Part shown: one piece after another, positions 24,158-36,082 of the stretch
Layout: every line of letters begins with the position of its first letter
How positions within the stretch are numbered: the first letter of the stretch is position 1
Assembly (NCBI RefSeq): GCF_036588685.1
Contig: NC_086375.1
Coordinates: forward strand, 11,525,916-11,589,915
Length of the DNA: 64,000 nucleotides
Reading direction: 5' to 3'
From: Mytilus trossulus
Taxonomy: Eukaryota; Mollusca; Bivalvia; Mytilida; Mytilidae
Position numbers and translations under genes: made by a program
Notes under the pieces: generated by a model
Told to the model about the DNA's origin: nothing
Seen by the model: only the letters and a program-made list of their open reading frames with translations
Database searches by the model: none

Positions 24158-27100
24158 ATGCCTTGCTGGTACTTTGATAAGAAAGAGATAAGAAACACAC
24201 CAACACACAGAGATGGGATTGATCCAACAACAGAAGCCAGGTACAGAAGAGAAGGAGCAAGATTTATCATTGATGCTGGAACAAAGATGGGACTGTATCC
24301 TTGTATAAAATATAAACATTTTAATTTAGTCATACAATTTTATGTTTGTTTTAGGGTTGGCAAAAACCTGGGTTTTATGAGTATTGCCCAGCCCAGTGGG
24401 AAATACTGGGAAAACCCGGGTTTTACTGGGTTTTAGTGGGTAATACTGGGCAATATAAAATACTGGTCTACATTTTACAAAGGATTCAGTGATCAAACAC
24501 AAATGTAATACATTTGAGATATTTATAACTTATTTTATTTGTCTAGATTGGTCAAACTGTAAATATACAGCAAAACAATCTTTTTCTTTCAAATAAGTAT
24601 AATTCTTATCAAGAAGTAAGAAAAATACATTTAAATAATATATATGTACCATATGTGAACTGTCACTAATTAATAAGTATTCAGAACACAGATTTGTTTA
24701 TGTAACAATAATCAGCCCTTTCAATTCTATAAATGCTAATGGCACAAGGTTGGACGGTAAATACCACCCCTGGTATTTACCAGTGGTATTTACCGGTATT
24801 TAACGCCCGGACAATACTCCCCAAGTGGTCAATACTGGCAAATACTGGTCAATTGAAATTTTCATGGATGTTTTTAATATTAATTGAAGTAAAAACTTGA
24901 TAAAAAGTTAAATATACCTAAACTTTAATTTTTATGCATGTGTCAGCTTATAAAATTAATGAACTTGATGTTTTATGCTTTTATAACACTTATTCCTAGT
25001 GATTTTAAATTTAGTTATTATGAATTATAATATTGTATACTTAAAATATATATATATATATAAATTTACATATTATTTCAACATTTATAAATCAATATAT
25101 TTTTTTCTTCAAAATGTATGATTTTACAGGTAATTAAAATTAAAGGTAAATGAAGTTACATGTGTCTGTTTACCTATCACCTGGCATTGCTAGGTGTGAA
25201 AATTTAATTACTAAAACAACAGCCCCCAATAAAAGTTGACAGTACATGGGTTGAAAGTAATAAAAGTGATATTTGAAGACCCCCTAAAACAATAAATTAT
25301 TTCCTGTCTATATAACTGTGTGACAAACCCTTCTTCATGCTGGAAATAGAAGTTTTGAAGCAGGGACAAAAAGTTTTTATCTTTTACTTCACATTTATCA
25401 ATATAGATCACTGTTTGAATTTACAATAGAAATTGAATTGAAAGCATTAAAAATGATTTAAACACTTTCTATATTTAATTATTGATAGAAATTATAATTG
25501 ACCAGGTATGGTTTATACATGTTATATAGTAATGACCACTCAAAATTTCAATCGACTAGTATTTGCCGGTATTTCCCAGTATTTGCCGGTAATTACCGGT
25601 ATTTACCACTGGCATGGTTAATACATTGTACTAGTACTGACCACTTTTTTGCCAACCCTGTAATGGCATGACCCCTTAGGGTGTTTATTTAGCAATATGA
25701 CATGTATGAATGTATAACAATTAAAAATGCATTTTTATCAAAGTTTCGATTATTGAAACAATGCTTGGAAATTACATATGAACAAGGTATCCTTAAATGT
25801 GCAAATCTTGTATTCTGCTTACATATATAGAATAAATGAAGAACAGAATGAAATTGAATTTTTCATTCTAATAGAACTCAATGGTTATCTGTATAAAAAA
25901 GTATATATTTAGATGTGATACTATAAAATTACACCAAGTCTTAACTATTATGCGTTAAAATAAGCTTAAAAAATCATTATGCCCAGTAATGCCCAGTATT
26001 ACCCATTTCTGGGAGTATTGCCCAGCCCGGGAAAACCCGGGTTTTCCAACTTGGGAATTCCTGGGTAGGTAATACTTTGCCAAACCTGGTTTGTTTGTTT
26101 TCCTTTGTGATGAGGACCACAAAATTTTCGTCTCTATAACATACTGGAAGTTCTAGTGCATCTTGCAATAAATTAGTGTAAGATTTTATGCAGACTAGAA
26201 CTTTAAAAAATTAAAACACAACATTTTGTTTTCTAGATTGATGTGGTGGATATCTGCTCTATGGTCGGGTTGTTGTCGCCTCTACACATTCCCCATTTCC
26301 TCTCTCAATTTTATGATACATGAATTTAGAAATCATTTCACTATGTTCATTTTCAAAATTATGTACAAATGTAACCACATGAACCAGATGAAAATGTAAT
26401 CTGCTTGCCTGACAAAACTTCAGTAATTCTTTCAGATTTAACAAAAAAATTGTACAGGACAACAAAAGTGTTTACAAAAGATTTTACTGATGCTTCTCAA
26501 ATTTTACGGATTTAGAAAACAGTATACTAGTATGGTCATGATGGTAGGCATCAAGTAAATCAACTAGTACAACATTTATATAAATAAAGGCCACAGTAGC
26601 ATATCACATTTCAAAAGTCATAACATCAACTAATGTATAAGAAGAAAACAACAAAAACACTGGAGTGAACAAAAACAAACGACAATGCAACACACACAGA
26701 AACAAACTATAAGGTAACAATTACCATTTTCCTGACTTGGTGCAGGTCATTTTAAGAAAACATTGTAGGTTGAACCTGGTTTTGTGATTATCCAAACCAC
26801 ACACTTTTATGGCAATGTTAAATATAACACTAAAATGACACCTTTACATGACATTAATACAGTATAAATTTGGAAACAAAAATCCTTTATTTCCTTAACA
26901 TAGCCCCAGGAGATATGATACATGTGCCACTGGTGTAGTATATTTTCACAGATTTTATCTTTTCCATTCATTCAAAGATTTCCACAGATATGTAAGTATT
27001 TGAATTCTTTTTTTTTGGACACCACATTTTATCCTTTCAGTCTATGCCAAAATCTTTTTTCATACATCTAATAATCTGAAAAACTAAATATTAAAATTGG

Positions 27101-30100
27101 TCCCTATATGCCTATAGTTTGAGGCATCAGACTTGTGGCTAACCGTGCAGACTGCTTTTGTCATAATAAATTAATGAAACAGTTATTGGTATAAACATCT
27201 CTTCACTAATTTAAGCAATGATGACTTGCTCTAGATGAGGGTTTGGATAAGGTTAAATGATTTAAGAATAATGCCCTTAAAAAATGAAGATAAGAGAATA
27301 TCAGGCAAAAAAATTAGGATTAGAGAAAAAAGGGGTTACTTTTTGAAAGATTAGAGAAAAAAGGGGTTAATTTCTTAAAGATTAGAGAGAAAAAAGGGGT
27401 GAAAATTAAATGTTTACAGAATAACAGACCCCCCATCCAGACCCTCCTAGATCATCCATGGAGGAAAGGGTTAAGCAATGATGACTTGCTATAGATCATC
27501 TTTATTGATACTAATTACAACCACCGAAAAAAATATCCTGACTTATAGTTGTTTATTTTTGTTACAGATAACAGCTGCTGGTTGTTTATTTCTGGCTGGT
27601 AAAGTAGAGGAAACACCAAAGAAATGTAAAGACATTGTAAAGATAACACAGAGTATCCTGTCTCCACAATTATTTTCAGTGTTTTCAGAAGATCCTAAGG
27701 TAAGATTGTAAATTATTTAAATTTGAAACACATGATCTATATAAACTTATTTAGCTGCTTAAGGATGTACTTAGGTGAGGTTTTGGAATGAGTGTCAAAT
27801 GTTCGGACTCCTTGGTGTTTTTCCATACAATACATGGTACAATATTTTGCCCCATAACACCTATTTATCTTTTATCATTAGTCTTTATAGCTAGTAAAAG
27901 GTCATTTGACAAAATTTAGGCAGATTCTTGATTTTCTTTCTTTTGAGTTGAGACCCAAATAATACCAATGCCAATATAAGGTAAAAGTCAGAGTCAGCCT
28001 GCAAACAGTATTGTAAATGTAAAAAACATTGGGATAGTTTTCATTGCTTTTATAAATATAACAGAATAATTGCTGGGAGTTATTATCAATGTTCTTATTT
28101 TATATTTCAGGAAGAAATAATGACACTGGAAAGAATACTTCTACAGACAATCAAATTTGATTTACAAGTGGACCATCCTTATGCTTGTCTGTTAAAGTTT
28201 GCCAAACAAGTTAAAAGTAAGTTGTTCTACACAAGACTTTAAAATCTTTATTTTTTTTTAAAATCCTTTTACCTATGAAACAAAAGAGGGGGGGATAGGA
28301 CCTTTATCAGGACTCCGGGATCAGGTGTTTTTAAGCTCGGGATCCTGGAATTCTTTTTTTCAAATTTGGGGGCTTCAGGATTTCTTGATTTTAAGCCCAG
28401 GATTTCATGTTTTTAAGCCCATTATTTCGGGATCAGGACCCCTCTTATCCCCCCTCACAAAAGGTAATAAAACCCAAAGGCTAATATGAAAACAGATACA
28501 TGTAACTACATTTGAAGTGTGCATCAACGGTCTGACATTCACATGATGCTTTTTATTGATGCAAACACATTTATAAGAAAATCTAATGTTTAACTTTTTA
28601 ATAATAACTGTTTTCTAATACCATATGTTGACTTGACAGCAGTGAAGTTCAGAACAGAGTCAGAATAGGAAAAGCATGCATTCTTTTCAAACATTATTGA
28701 ATTTTAAGTTTTATTTTCTACGTTAATACTTTTAAGCAAACATTTGAGATATGCATAATATATAAGGTGAATGAAAATTTCAGAAGCTTTCAAATGTGTA
28801 CTTGTGAACATGTGCACTCTTGTTTTTGCAAAAAATATTTATACTTTGTTATTAGGTTTTACTTGTATTATCACTTTATTTTACAGTTGAAAAAGAAAAA
28901 TCACAGAAACTTGTACAGATGGCTTGGACATTTATAAATGACAGGTTGGTTCAGTAACACATAGAAATTTACCAATTATTTATTTCTTTAGAACAATAAA
29001 AGATGTTAAAACTTTAAGGGATATGTTATTTTTTGTCTCTGTAGACAGCAATTATCACATAATCTACAAAGTATTCACCATTATTTGAAATTATAGTCGC
29101 TAAACTAAAGGGTAAGCACATTTAAAAGGATTACTTCAGATTTGAACAAAATATAAAGAAATGCATAAGATTAAGAAATATTGTACTATTTACATACCTG
29201 TATTTTTACAGTACTTGATTTGTACTTAAAATTTAGGTACAGAAATAATACCAAAGCGATCACAATATTCCATGTTTGAAAATCATAATTTTAAGAGATT
29301 AAAAATAGACATACATGTACTATCAAAATGCTGAAAATTTAACGTTGCAATCAAAAATATGTAGTACTTAAATTTTCATGTTCAAATCAGGTACTGTAAA
29401 ATACAGGTACCTAAATATTACAATAATTTTAGAGTAAAAAAATAGTACTGAAGATGAAAAGTAGATTTCCATGCCAGTACTACAGATTTTTAGTGCAGAC
29501 ATAGTACCTATGCAAAATTGGCTGTGTATATTAGGATGATGTAATGTATTGTTACTGTAACTTTGTACCAATTTTGGGTACATGTAATACAAGCCTTATT
29601 GCTCCTCCCTCTTGTGTGTTTACATTAATCATTATATAAATATTTCAGTTTATGTACAACTCTATGTTTACAATGGGAACCTGAGGTAATAGGTATATCA
29701 CTGATGTATCTGGCAACACGATTGGCAAAGTTTGAGATATCTGACTGGCAAGGCAAGCCACCAGGAAGTAAATTAAAATGGTGGGAAGGGATCGTCGAAG
29801 ATATCACAGTGGAATTAATGGAGGGTAAGATTTAGCTTGATTTTTACAATTATAGAAAAATAATCATTTAAGTTGGTACTCAACACTATTACTAAAATTA
29901 ATTTGGCTCGTTTAATTTTCATAAAACTTTGTCAAAATATTAACTTTGACCCTTTAACAAAAATATAAAAATTTCAAAAACTTTTAACCAACCGTTTTGT
30001 CAGAAAAGTTACACTGGTTATATAGCAGTTTGACAATTTTGATCATTGAGAAGCTTAATATTCCTTTTACAACACAAAGTAATTAAAACGTTTAGCTGAC

Positions 30101-32317
30101 TTTACAGAGTTATCTCCCTGTAGTGTTAGGTACCACCTTAAAGAACAGGTCCATATATTTAGAATAAATATAATCTCAAAACCAGATACTGTTGATTCGT
30201 CATTTTTTTGTGGGTACTAATTTATCGTGGAGTAAGAAACATTTGCATGTTTGTGGATATTTTCCTTAATGGTTTTGCCGAAATTTGTCATTGTTTGATT
30301 TTTTTTCCCCTGGTTTAATACCTGTTCCATCAAAATACACTGAAATTGGTATTCAACGAAAAATAATGAAACCACAGTAATACTTTTAAAATTATAAATG
30401 GCATACAAATCTAAGAATTTTTGCTTCAAAGAATATGAGTATACATAAACAAGAATAAATTAGATAATAGATAACTTTGATTGAATTTAATTAGATATAA
30501 GAACAAGACTTATGGTAATATTTTGTTTCAAAAAATTCAATTGTATTTCAAAGATGTAGAACATTTAAAATAATGTATATATTTTCCATGTTTATTATAT
30601 ATTAACATATAACCTTTTATTTTCAGACATATGTCATAAGGTGTTAGATTTGTATAGTAAAAATCCCCAGCAACATGAAGATTCACCTCCAGTCACACCT
30701 AGTAAATCACACAGACAAACACCCCCACCACCACCTCCACAGAAACGTAGTGTAAGTATGGTATGCAGACTCTGAATTTTATCTATATTTAAACATTTGA
30801 TAAGTATATAATGAAATGATTCAGGCATAAGTACCCCATAATTGCAAAAATTCATAAATTGGAATAAACTAATGGGAAAAGCATGTGAGTTCAGGACCAT
30901 TACATTCAGTTGATTTTTTGGCAATGGTAATCAATAATTAATGGGGCTTATGTGGCATAAAAGGTTTACTTATTACTGCGCTTTCAAAAAATACTCCTTC
31001 TAAAAATAATATTATAGAAACTGAAAGACATATTGAATATGAACCTGTCTATAACAAAATATAAAAATAAAAAGATGTGGTATGGTTGTCAATAAAACAA
31101 AGTCAAAATGACATAGAAGTTTACAACTATAGGTCACTGTACATCATTCAACAATTAGAAAAGGCTGTATCCTATAGTCAACTATAAAAGTTTTGAAATG
31201 AAATGAGAATACTTATGTATAAAACAATAGACTAAAATCAAATATGAAATACAGCAACAAATGATAACCACTGAGTTACAGGCTCCTGACTTAGGAACAT
31301 TTAGAATGTGGTAGGGTTAAAGTCTCTTTGGTGGTGGTTGTTTGCTGTCTTATTCAAGTATATATGTACCTCTAATTTCCTTCTATTCAAAAGTTGGGGA
31401 ACAGACTTTTGAGAAGAAGGCAAATAAAAATGTATTTTACTGAATTAAAATTAAAATGTTTGCCCCCCTACATTATCTTCCTTCTACCTCAGTTATAAAA
31501 GAAAGTAAATGTATTTTTAATATTATAATTACAGACCACTCCAGCAGATGGGGCACCAGATAGTAAATTAGCAAGAGTAGATAGTCGAACAACAACACCA
31601 AAAGTAAAAGAATCTAATTCTAGTTCTGATCTCAGACAAACCGCCATGGTAAACGCTGCGTCTAAATCACATTCCTCAGATGACGCAAATATACAAACTA
31701 TACAGACAGTAGGTGCTGCACAAACTACAGAGTTCTCATCTTATAATCCATATATGTCACGTAGCATGTACAGTTCATCATTCTTATCAGGAGAGGGTAG
31801 TAAGTCTATACAGAATTTAATGAGTGGGGGCGGTGGTGGTGGTGGAGGCGGAGGCTCTGCTGAGAATTATCCACCAGGGCAACAAACACCCCAGGGTATG
31901 GCCCACTACTCTCAATATCCTCCTGGCTACCAACAGGCAAATTATGCACAGGCAGCTCAACAACAGTATTCTGCCCAGGGCCAATATCCTGGATATCCGC
32001 AACAAGCATATCCTGCAGGTCAACAGGTTCCTGGTCAACAGCAGGTTTATCCACAAGGTGCCAACTATCAGCAGTACCAGCAGGGGCAACAACAGTACCC
32101 AGGTCAGTATCCTCCCACATCATCAGTTCCAAGTCCTTACAACACAGCCGGAGGTCAACAGGCATATCAACAACAGCAGCAAATGATTAACCAACGTGGT
32201 GCTTCATCAAATGTACCTCGTGGCACAAGTACTCCAAGAACATCAAAGTCACAGACTCAATCATCACAGCAAGGTCAAAATCAGAATTTAGCAATGGTAC
32301 GAATTACAGGCAGATGA
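24158..32317 (+). CDS. CCNK: Cyclin K, partner of CDK12/CDK13 (8 coding exons)
   Basis: Cyclin K activates CDK12 and CDK13, which phosphorylate the RNA polymerase II C-terminal domain in the nucleus. Coding exons: 24158-24294 (exon begins at 24156), 26910-26991, 27568-27699, 28111-28216, 28887-28944, 29649-29824, 30627-30751, 31535-32317; total 1599 nt, 532 aa plus TGA, all phases closing. Diagnostic sequence includes [22 protein letters not shown] (first cyclin fold), [32 protein letters not shown] and the second cyclin fold ending in [11 protein letters not shown]. The last exon encodes a low-complexity tail with a run of about ten glycines and many Gln, Pro and Tyr, including a [15 protein letters not shown] motif resembling the human SYMSGEGYQSLQSMM. 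Human CCNK has about 20 more residues before PCWYW, so an upstream coding exon is possible; the ATG used here is the first in the exon. Intron 1 looks U12-type. Confidence 0.94.
24295..26909 (+). other. CCNK intron 1, candidate U12-type GT-AG intron
   Basis: The donor after ...ATGGGACT is GTATCCTTG at 24295, matching the U12 GT-AG consensus GTATCCTTT in eight of nine bases. The acceptor is preceded by TTCCTTAAC (26891-26899), a perfect U12 branch-site match, 10 nt before the exon at 26910, and there is no polypyrimidine tract next to the AG. The joined codons read Met-Gly-Leu-Arg-Tyr-Asp-Thr, matching the family (human GLHYDT). The 2.6 kb intron holds an inverted-repeat element and a piece of a dispersed mussel-type repeat. 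Confidence 0.85.
24354..26090. mobile_element. Inverted-repeat element(s) with arrays of GGTATTTACC-like motifs
   Basis: The element starts GGGTTGGCAAAAACC (24354) and has two possible right ends: TTTGCCAACCC near 25650 and TTTGCCAAACC near 26078, suggesting one copy nested beside another. Inside are palindromic pieces around CCCGGGTTTT and short arrays of 12-13 bp units such as CCAGTATTTACC, CCGGTATTTACC and CAGTATTTGCC (24760-24850 and 25557-25615). No transposase frame was seen. It is probably a non-autonomous DNA transposon inside CCNK intron 1. Confidence 0.55.
27759..28005 (+). mobile_element. Partial TTAA/AAGGATGTAC element in CCNK intron 3
   Basis: The sequence is the reverse complement of about 10920-11173 (TTTCCATACAATACATGG, GCCCCATAACACC). 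It starts at TTAAGGATGTACTTAGGTGA but has no matching right end, so it appears truncated. Confidence 0.6.
29868..30141 (-). mobile_element. TTAA-flanked inverted-repeat element, copy 2
   Basis: A reverse-oriented copy of the element at 5268-5548, lying in CCNK intron 6. Its left inverted repeat is mutated (TTAAGTTGGTACTCAACACT); the right end reads GTTAGGTACCACCTTAA. Both edges keep TTAA. Confidence 0.8.
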
Positions 32318-33190
32318 ACAGATATATTCATTTGATATGAAGTGGTGTAATTAAATTTAGCACTCAAAAAAAGAATGGAAGGAACAACATTTCTTTAACG
32401 AATTTTTTCCTTGGTGGAAAAATTAAATGTGATGATATTTCATGTAATGAAATCAAAACAGCTTATTGAATGTTAAATAAATTAATGAAGTGCTAAAAAG
32501 ATACAAGTGTAACATTAATTTTATGGGAAAAAAACAATCATACTCTTTTTATCTATGAATTTGAACAAGGTGAACCAACGCCTGAAGTGGTTATCGTGGG
32601 TAATATCTATGTAAAACACAATAGATTTTAAGTCAAATTGAAATATTTTATACCATTTGTTTATGCAAGAAAATGATTTTTTAAAGACATTATTTTAAGT
32701 TTGTGTATAAGCATAAACCATCAACTAAATTGTAAACAATTTTACTAACGAACTAAAGACATGTATTATTTCTTTGAATGGTATTGTTAAAGTTGTGAGA
32801 AACACAGTTTTTAAGATAAATGTATCTGTATAGAGATTTTTTTAGTTGACAAATTGTTTATATTTAATATTGGCTGTCAGTCAGTAATGATTGTACATGA
32901 AGTTCTTGATATAAAATGTAAAAAAAATATCTGTGTGAATTTTCCTTATGCAAAATACAAGTGTGGTTAGAAGAGATTTTGATATTATGTTACAACTGCA
33001 ACTTCCAACATTGGATTTATACATGTAATAAAGAGAAAACTGACATAAAGAGGTCTCTAAACATAATAGTTGGATTGGTGCTCGAGTTGGAGCCATATGT
33101 GCATCAGTGGGGGAAAATAATGAAAAATAAATAAGTAGGTTATACCAAAACACATATATATATATAACAGCACTTGGTGATGACTTTTAC
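32318..33190 (+). other. Probable CCNK 3' UTR
   Basis: AT-rich sequence with no coding signal follows the CCNK stop. AATAAA motifs occur near 32477 and at 33027-33032; the latter is a plausible cleavage signal. The UTR boundary is inference. Confidence 0.4.
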
Positions 33191-33199
33191 CTACTTGTT

Positions 33200-34430
33200 A
33201 TTGTCTGACTTGACAGAGTTATAAAGCAAGACATAGGTATGCTGTTCCTACATTCTCTCAAATAAATACATATTTTCAAAAATCTTATAAAAGAGGGACA
33301 AAAGATACCAAAGGGACAGTCAAACTCATAAATCTAAAACAAACTGACAAAGCCATGGCTAAAAATGAAAAAGACAAACAGACAAACAGATACTTAAATT
33401 GACTTTTTCAACTTGCAATCATTCCATACACCTGATATACCATTGTTTACTGTACCATGAAAACTTTACACTGACTGATGAACAACAAAAATGAGGTTAT
33501 GGTGAGATAAATCTTGTCAAAGACATATGCACTTTATAATAATTTTGGTGGTTTCTAATGGCTTTATGTACTTGGCATCACAAAATTAATGAAATTTTAA
33601 TATAAAATTTGAAAAATGTTTACACAATACATATAAATAGACAACAATGTGTGTAATAGCTCTAAAACAAAACAAATGAAATCATGTATGTAAAAAAAGT
33701 AAAACAAAACAATTATTAAATAAAATACAACCTGATCTCAATAAGTTATCAAAATATTAATAAGTCTTTGTCTAATGTTAATGCTGCGTAAACGTAAAGC
33801 TTTTCATACATTTTAGTACAAGCTGAATTGCAACATACAGTGAAAAACAAATATATGCCACACATGGTCAGACAAAATTGTACAATAAGCTTAAAATCTA
33901 TTTCATTAAATATGGATTTTTTTTTAAATAATTTTTTTTTAGATGCTTTATGTTTATTATGAAGGTCTGACTAATTTTATTGATGTTTTTTAAATATTTA
34001 ACCACACTAAACCTTTATACTTTAGCTTAGGATGAAATTTATTAAATTGATATATTATTGCAAATTCAACAAAACTGTTTGATTTAGTTTCAGTTGTTTA
34101 CAAAAATTACTGAATGTTCAAAACCGTTGTTAACTTAAAAGATTTGAAATTGATTACTGAAGTAATTAGACAATGAATTATCACTCAAGTTGTCTTTTAT
34201 GTGTGTCATTGGGTTGCTGTCTCTTTGATGTTTGCACCAAGGCTTCTTCTATAAATGATAAAAAATTGTGTTTCTCATATTTTCAACTCTTACTTTTTTT
34301 TAGGCCAAAGGCTTTAATAGGCAATGCATTGAAACAACTTTTGTACCTACATCTCTATACACTTCTGGCAAAATATTTAGTCCTGTTTCTTTCTAACACT
34401 TTTGCATACACTTCAACATATATATATATA
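33200..34430. other. Intergenic DNA downstream of CCNK
   Basis: Positions 33290-33390 are a reverse-strand piece of the Penelope-like tail (ACCAAAGGGACAGTCAAACT). The rest is AT-rich with chance frames only (for example 34173-34448). Confidence 0.4.
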
Positions 34431-35620
34431 AAAAAAGATGTGGTATGATTGCCAATGAGACAACTATCCACAAAAGACCAAAATGACACAGACATTAACA
34501 ATTATAGGTCACCGTACAGTCTTCAACAATGAGCAAAGCCAATGCCGCATAGTCAGCTATAATAGGCCCCAGTAAGACAATGTGAAACAATTCAAACAAG
34601 AAAAACTAACAGCCTTATTAATGTAAAACAAGAGGCTCTCAAGAGCCTGAATCGCTCACCTGAATTTTTTTGGGTTAATCTCTCATCAATGATTATTTTG
34701 GCTTTTCAATTTATTTAAATGTTCTTTAAATATTCCTATTCTCTTCAAAAGCCAAAAAAAAAATCATGTTCTCCTATGTTCTATTTTAGCCATAGGAGCT
34801 ATGTTTCTTGACATACAAGGAAATGAAATATAAAATTTATACTAGATACTCTGAAACTCTGAAACTCATTTAGCCTGAGTTTGGCTGAAATTGATACAGC
34901 AGTTTCAAAGGCGAAGATTTTTTAAAGTAAGTCAACATGATGAACAAATTGTAAAAAAGTCTTTAAAGGGCAATAACTCCTTAAGAGGTCAATTGACAAT
35001 TTTGGTCAAATTGACTTATTTGTAGATCTTACTTTGCTGATCATTTTTGCTGTTTACAGTTTATCTTTATCTATAATAATATTCAAGATAATGACCAAAA
35101 ACTGCAAAATTTCCTTAAAATTACCAATTAAGTGGCAGCAACCCAACAATGGTTTGTTTGATTCATCTGAAAATTTCAGGGCTGATAGATCTTGACCTAA
35201 TGAACATTTTTATCCCATGTCAGATTTGCTCTAAATGCTTTCGTTTTTGAGATATAAGCCAAAAACTGCATTTGACCCCTATGTTCTATTTTAAGTAATG
35301 GCGGCCATGTTTTTTAACGGATCAAAAATCGAAGCGCACACTTTGTGCAGGATAATCTAAGGAACAATCATGCTAAGTTTCATTCAAATCCATTCAGTAG
35401 TTTCAGAGGAGAAGATGTTTGAAAAATTGTTAACGACGACGACGGACGCCAATTGATAAGAAAAGCTCACATGGCCTTTTAGGCCAGGTGAGCTAAAAAT
35501 GAAGGAAAAACAAATATGTAACACATAAACAAAAGACAACCACTGAATTATAGGCTCCTGACTTGGGATAGGCACATACATAAATAATGTGGCGGGGTTA
35601 ACTATGACAATCAAAAGACA
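34430..35620 (+). repeat. Dispersed mussel-type repeat split by an insertion
   Basis: The left part starts GATGTGGTATGATTGCCAAT and includes ACCGTACAGTCTTCAACAAT. The right part includes AACCACTGAATTATAGGCTC and GGCGGGGTTAACTATG. Other copies or pieces occur at about 290-690, 18650-18800, 31065-31340, 40960-41260, 44280-44580, 54040-54120 and 63335-63665. The family is probably a non-autonomous retroelement or SINE-like repeat; its class is not certain. Confidence 0.6.
34631..35494. mobile_element. Interspersed repeat with hairpin ends, copy 2 (nested)
   Basis: This is a single-unit relative of the 7931-9205 element, beginning AGAGGCTCTCAAGAGCCTGA and ending AGCTCACATGGCC-TTTTA-GGCCAGGTGAGCT. 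It interrupts a copy of the GTGGTATGATTGCCAATG repeat whose two halves lie at about 34430-34630 and 35495-35620. Confidence 0.75.
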
Positions 35621-36082
35621 TTTTTATCTGCCAAAAGTTCTAATTTAAAAAAAGTACCAGTACCTGAATCTAAAAAAAAAAAACTAACTTACAAAAAAAA
35701 CAAAAAAACACAAACGTATCTTGATGAATATACATCAGTTGTTGAAAAGACTTCATTTTGAACTCCATTAACCAAAATCTTTTTATTTTATAATATTTTT
35801 AAGTTTAAAGATTACACTAAATGCTTTAATATTTATACACAACTCATTGATGACTATTATTTGGGAGCTGTTCCAAAATTGATAAGTGGGAGTAAAAAAA
35901 GCCTCCCAAGGCCTTACATATGTGTTTTATTCTGGATGAGCCCTTAACTTATTTTTAATTTTTTGAATAGATTTGAAATATAAACTAATTAAAAAGACAA
36001 ATTACAGATCTTATACATTGAGTATTTTAAGGTTCTTTCAATATAATAAACAATGTGCTTTGATTATAGCGATAAACTTCAT

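Noticed and set aside
24047-24436. Using the full 129-codon frame as CCNK exon 1
   Set aside because: The exon has an acceptor at 24155 and a U12-type donor at 24295; sequence outside these is intron by comparison with cyclin K.
31806-32186. Long frames opposite and alongside CCNK exon 8
   Set aside because: They are shadows of the low-complexity CCNK tail, which is in frame with all upstream exons.
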